From NCBI GenBank assembly GCA_963772225.1, contig CAVYWD010000011.1:744001-808000 (forward strand): 64,000 bases of DNA, given 5' to 3'. The position numbers and the translations under genes were made by a program. Of this stretch, positions 62,370 to 64,000 are shown piece by piece. Below the pieces are notes generated by a model. The model was not told the origin of the DNA. It saw nothing but the letters and a program-made list of their open reading frames with translations, and did no database searches. This stretch comes from CAVYWD01 sp963772225 (GTDB taxonomy: Bacteria; Myxococcota; Myxococcia; Myxococcales; UBA5297). Positions within the stretch are counted from its first letter, which is position 1, and every line of letters begins with the position of its first letter.

Positions 62370-63632
62370 ATGACCGACGCGCCAGCGCGCCTCTCCAGGG
62401 ACGTCTCCGTCCTGTTCGGCACGCGAATCCTTCGGCTCTTCGGATACGGCCTGCTCTCGGTGGTGCTGGTGCTCCACCTCTCCGCGGCGGGGCTCTCCGA
62501 GCGCGACATCGGCCTCTTGCTGACGCTCACGCTGGTGGGCGACGCCGTCATCTCCCTCGGGATCACCACGCGCGCGGACCTCGCCGGCCGCCGGCGCATG
62601 CTGCTCGCGGGCGCGGGCTTGATGGTCTTCGCCGGGGTCCTCTTCGCCTCGACCCGCTCCTTCGCCGCCCTGCTCTGCGCGGCGACGCTCGGGGTCATCA
62701 GCCCCAGCGGCAACGAGGTCGGGCCGTTCCTGGCCATCGAGCAGGCCGCGCTCTCGGAGGAGATCCCAGCCGAGAGCCGGACCCGGGTCTTCGCCTGGTA
62801 CAACCTGGTGGGCTCCTTCGCCACTGCCGTGGGCGCGCTCGCCGGCGGCGCTCTGGCCGAGGGGCTGCAGCGCCGCGGGTGGGCCGCGCTGGCGAGCTAC
62901 CGCGCGGTGGTCGTGGCCTACGGCCTGGTCGGCTTGGCGCTGGCCGCGCTCTTCACGCGGCTCTCCCCCGCCGTCGAGGCCAAGGCGAGCGAGCGCGTCA
63001 GCCATCGCGTTCCCTGGCTCCAGGCCGGCCTCGGCCTGGGCCGCTCGCGCGGGAACGTCTTTCGCCTCTCGGCGCTGTTCAGCCTGGACGCCTTCGCAGG
63101 AGGGTTCGTCGTCCAGGCCTTCGTGGCCTACTGGTTCCACCGGCGCTTCGGCATCGAGCCCGCGGCGCTGGGCGGCATCTTCTTCGGCGCCAACATCCTC
63201 GCGGGGCTCTCGGCGCTGACCGCCTCGCGCGTCGCCGCGAAGATAGGCCTGCTCAACACCATGGTGGTGACGCACCTGCCGTCGAACGCGCTGTTGCTCT
63301 TAGTCCCCCTGATGCCCACCGCGCCGCTGGCCGTCGCCGCCCTGCTCGCCCGGTTCAGCATCTCGCAGATGGACGTCCCGACCCGCCAGGCCTACACCAT
63401 GGCGCTGGTCGACCCCTCGGAGCGCTCGGCGGCGGCCGGCGTCACCGGCATCGCGCGGACCCTGGGGGCGGCCCTCTCGCCGCTGTTCGCCGGTCCGCTC
63501 TACGCCTCCGCGGCGCTGGCGAGCATCCCGTTCTTCGCCTGCGGCGGCCTCAAGATGGTCTACGACCTCCTGGTGTGGAGGTCCTTTCGAAAGGTGAAGC
63601 TGCCCGAGCCCGCGGCGGGGAAGAGACCCTGA
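62370..63632 (+). CDS. Major facilitator superfamily transporter
   Basis: 420 aa with 12 hydrophobic segments. The family loop between helices 2 and 3 appears as TTRADLAGRRRMLL. Other visible segments: VLFGTRILRLFGYGLLSVVLVLHL at the start, IEQAALSEEIPAESRTRVFAWYNLVGSFATAVGAL, MDVPTRQAYTMALVDPSERSAAAGVTGIARTLGAALSP. The DVPTR.AY..ALV.P.ER.AAAG pattern is seen in drug- and metabolite-exporter-like MFS groups. Substrate unknown. The C-terminus (FRKVKLPEPAAGKRP) is basic and cytoplasmic. Confidence 0.88.
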   Translation: MTDAPARLSRDVSVLFGTRILRLFGYGLLSVVLVLHLSAAGLSERDIGLLLTLTLVGDAVISLGITTRADLAGRRRMLLAGAGLMVFAGVLFASTRSFAALLCAATLGVISPSGNEVGPFLAIEQAALSEEIPAESRTRVFAWYNLVGSFATAVGALAGGALAEGLQRRGWAALASYRAVVVAYGLVGLALAALFTRLSPAVEAKASERVSHRVPWLQAGLGLGRSRGNVFRLSALFSLDAFAGGFVVQAFVAYWFHRRFGIEPAALGGIFFGANILAGLSALTASRVAAKIGLLNTMVVTHLPSNALLLLVPLMPTAPLAVAALLARFSISQMDVPTRQAYTMALVDPSERSAAAGVTGIARTLGAALSPLFAGPLYASAALASIPFFACGGLKMVYDLLVWRSFRKVKLPEPAAGKRP

Positions 63633-63847
63633 ATCGAGCGAATGCGGACGCCGGCGCTGGCCGTGCGTAGCCTCTTTTGGCCCGCAGGCTGCTGCCGTCC
63701 CCATCAGGAATGCGCTTCGAGCCTCTCAGGCGCGGCGCAGCCCTCGCGTCGACGGTTGATCGTCGATGGTCAATCGTTCCTCGAACGGGAGCTCGGCTCG
63801 GCGGAAGAGCTTAGACTCGTCCGCATCGAGTTCGCGCCCTCAAGGTC

Positions 63848-64000
63848 TCAGCGGCACGGGACCTTCGCGCGCTCCGCGGCGCCGGAGAGGTGCCAGACGA
63901 CGCCGGGCTCCGGGCCGAACACGAAGCTATCCTGCTGCCCTTCCTGAATCTCCACCGCGACGGCGCACGCCGCCGAAGCCGCGTCGAGGACCGCGAAAGT
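63848..64000 (-). CDS. Partial hypothetical protein, C-terminal 50 residues
   Basis: An open frame enters from the right edge and ends at TGA 63850-63848. It reads TFAVLDAASAACAVAVEIQE, then GQQDSFVFGPEPGVVWHLSGAAERAKVPCR. Codon use fits the genome. Too little is present to name a family. Confidence 0.45.
   Translation of the reverse strand, partial: TFAVLDAASAACAVAVEIQEGQQDSFVFGPEPGVVWHLSGAAERAKVPCR

Overview
The window is very GC-rich and densely coded. It looks like a chromosomal segment of a Myxococcota (myxobacterial) genome, possibly Anaeromyxobacter-like. The evidence is the strong G/C third-position bias, lipoproteins with Asp-Ala-Gly-rich linkers, a cell-surface subtilase with collagen-like repeats and a MYXO-CTERM-like tail (hydrophobic stretch then an Arg cluster), and an anaerobic-type 2-hydroxyacyl-CoA dehydratase operon. 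The taxon is an inference; there is no rRNA or other phylogenetic marker apart from dnaE.

Layout. 1-9.3 kb is a decayed defence/mobile island: a frameshifted Rpn-type nuclease/transposase, the last 41 codons of a type I restriction specificity subunit (hsdS), a RloC/PrrC-type AAA ATPase gene split by a complete IS4-family element, a translationally coupled YaaC-like gene, a 42-bp tandem repeat array, a hypothetical gene and an MFS remnant. 9.3-12.5 kb is a three-gene operon for a radical 2-hydroxyacyl-CoA dehydratase and its activase. 12.6-23.7 kb holds secreted or cell-surface proteins (DAG-linker lipoprotein with a decayed partial duplicate, class C beta-lactamase-like hydrolase, S8 protease with a frameshift), a histidine kinase without an H-box and a nucleotidyltransferase remnant. 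23.8-30.2 kb is the complete Fe-S assembly operon sufR-B-C-D-S-U-T. 30.6-41.3 kb is housekeeping/envelope (phenylacetate-CoA ligase-like, S51 peptidase, HtpX, OmpA, VWA protein, DUF192, thioredoxin-TPR, thioesterase). 41.2-47.6 kb contains a junction block present three times with different cargo genes between copies, then a mobA-like/xdhC pair and a frameshifted pfkB. 47.8-53 kb has a response regulator, a GH3 enzyme, a thioredoxin, a pair of tiny Cys-rich ORFs and a TIR-like effector gene of lower GC bordered by hairpin repeats. 53.2-56.8 kb is dnaE. 57.5-64 kb has a beta-propeller glycosidase lipoprotein, an alcohol dehydrogenase, a Gln-rich lipoprotein, an MFS transporter and a partial gene.

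The item I rate highest is the 1.8-7.2 kb cassette: hsdS tail, RloC-like ATPase with a CxxC motif, and YaaC-like protein, joined by GTGA and ATGA overlaps. An IS4 element with 14-bp target duplications split the ATPase gene; removing it restores one clean 756-codon frame. This looks like a two-gene, RM-linked defence module that has recently been inactivated. Second-tier candidates are the coupled Cys-rich micro-genes at 50.8-51.1 kb, the isolated TIR-like membrane effector at 51.7-52.4 kb, and the triplicated block at 41.2/43.1/45.0 kb.
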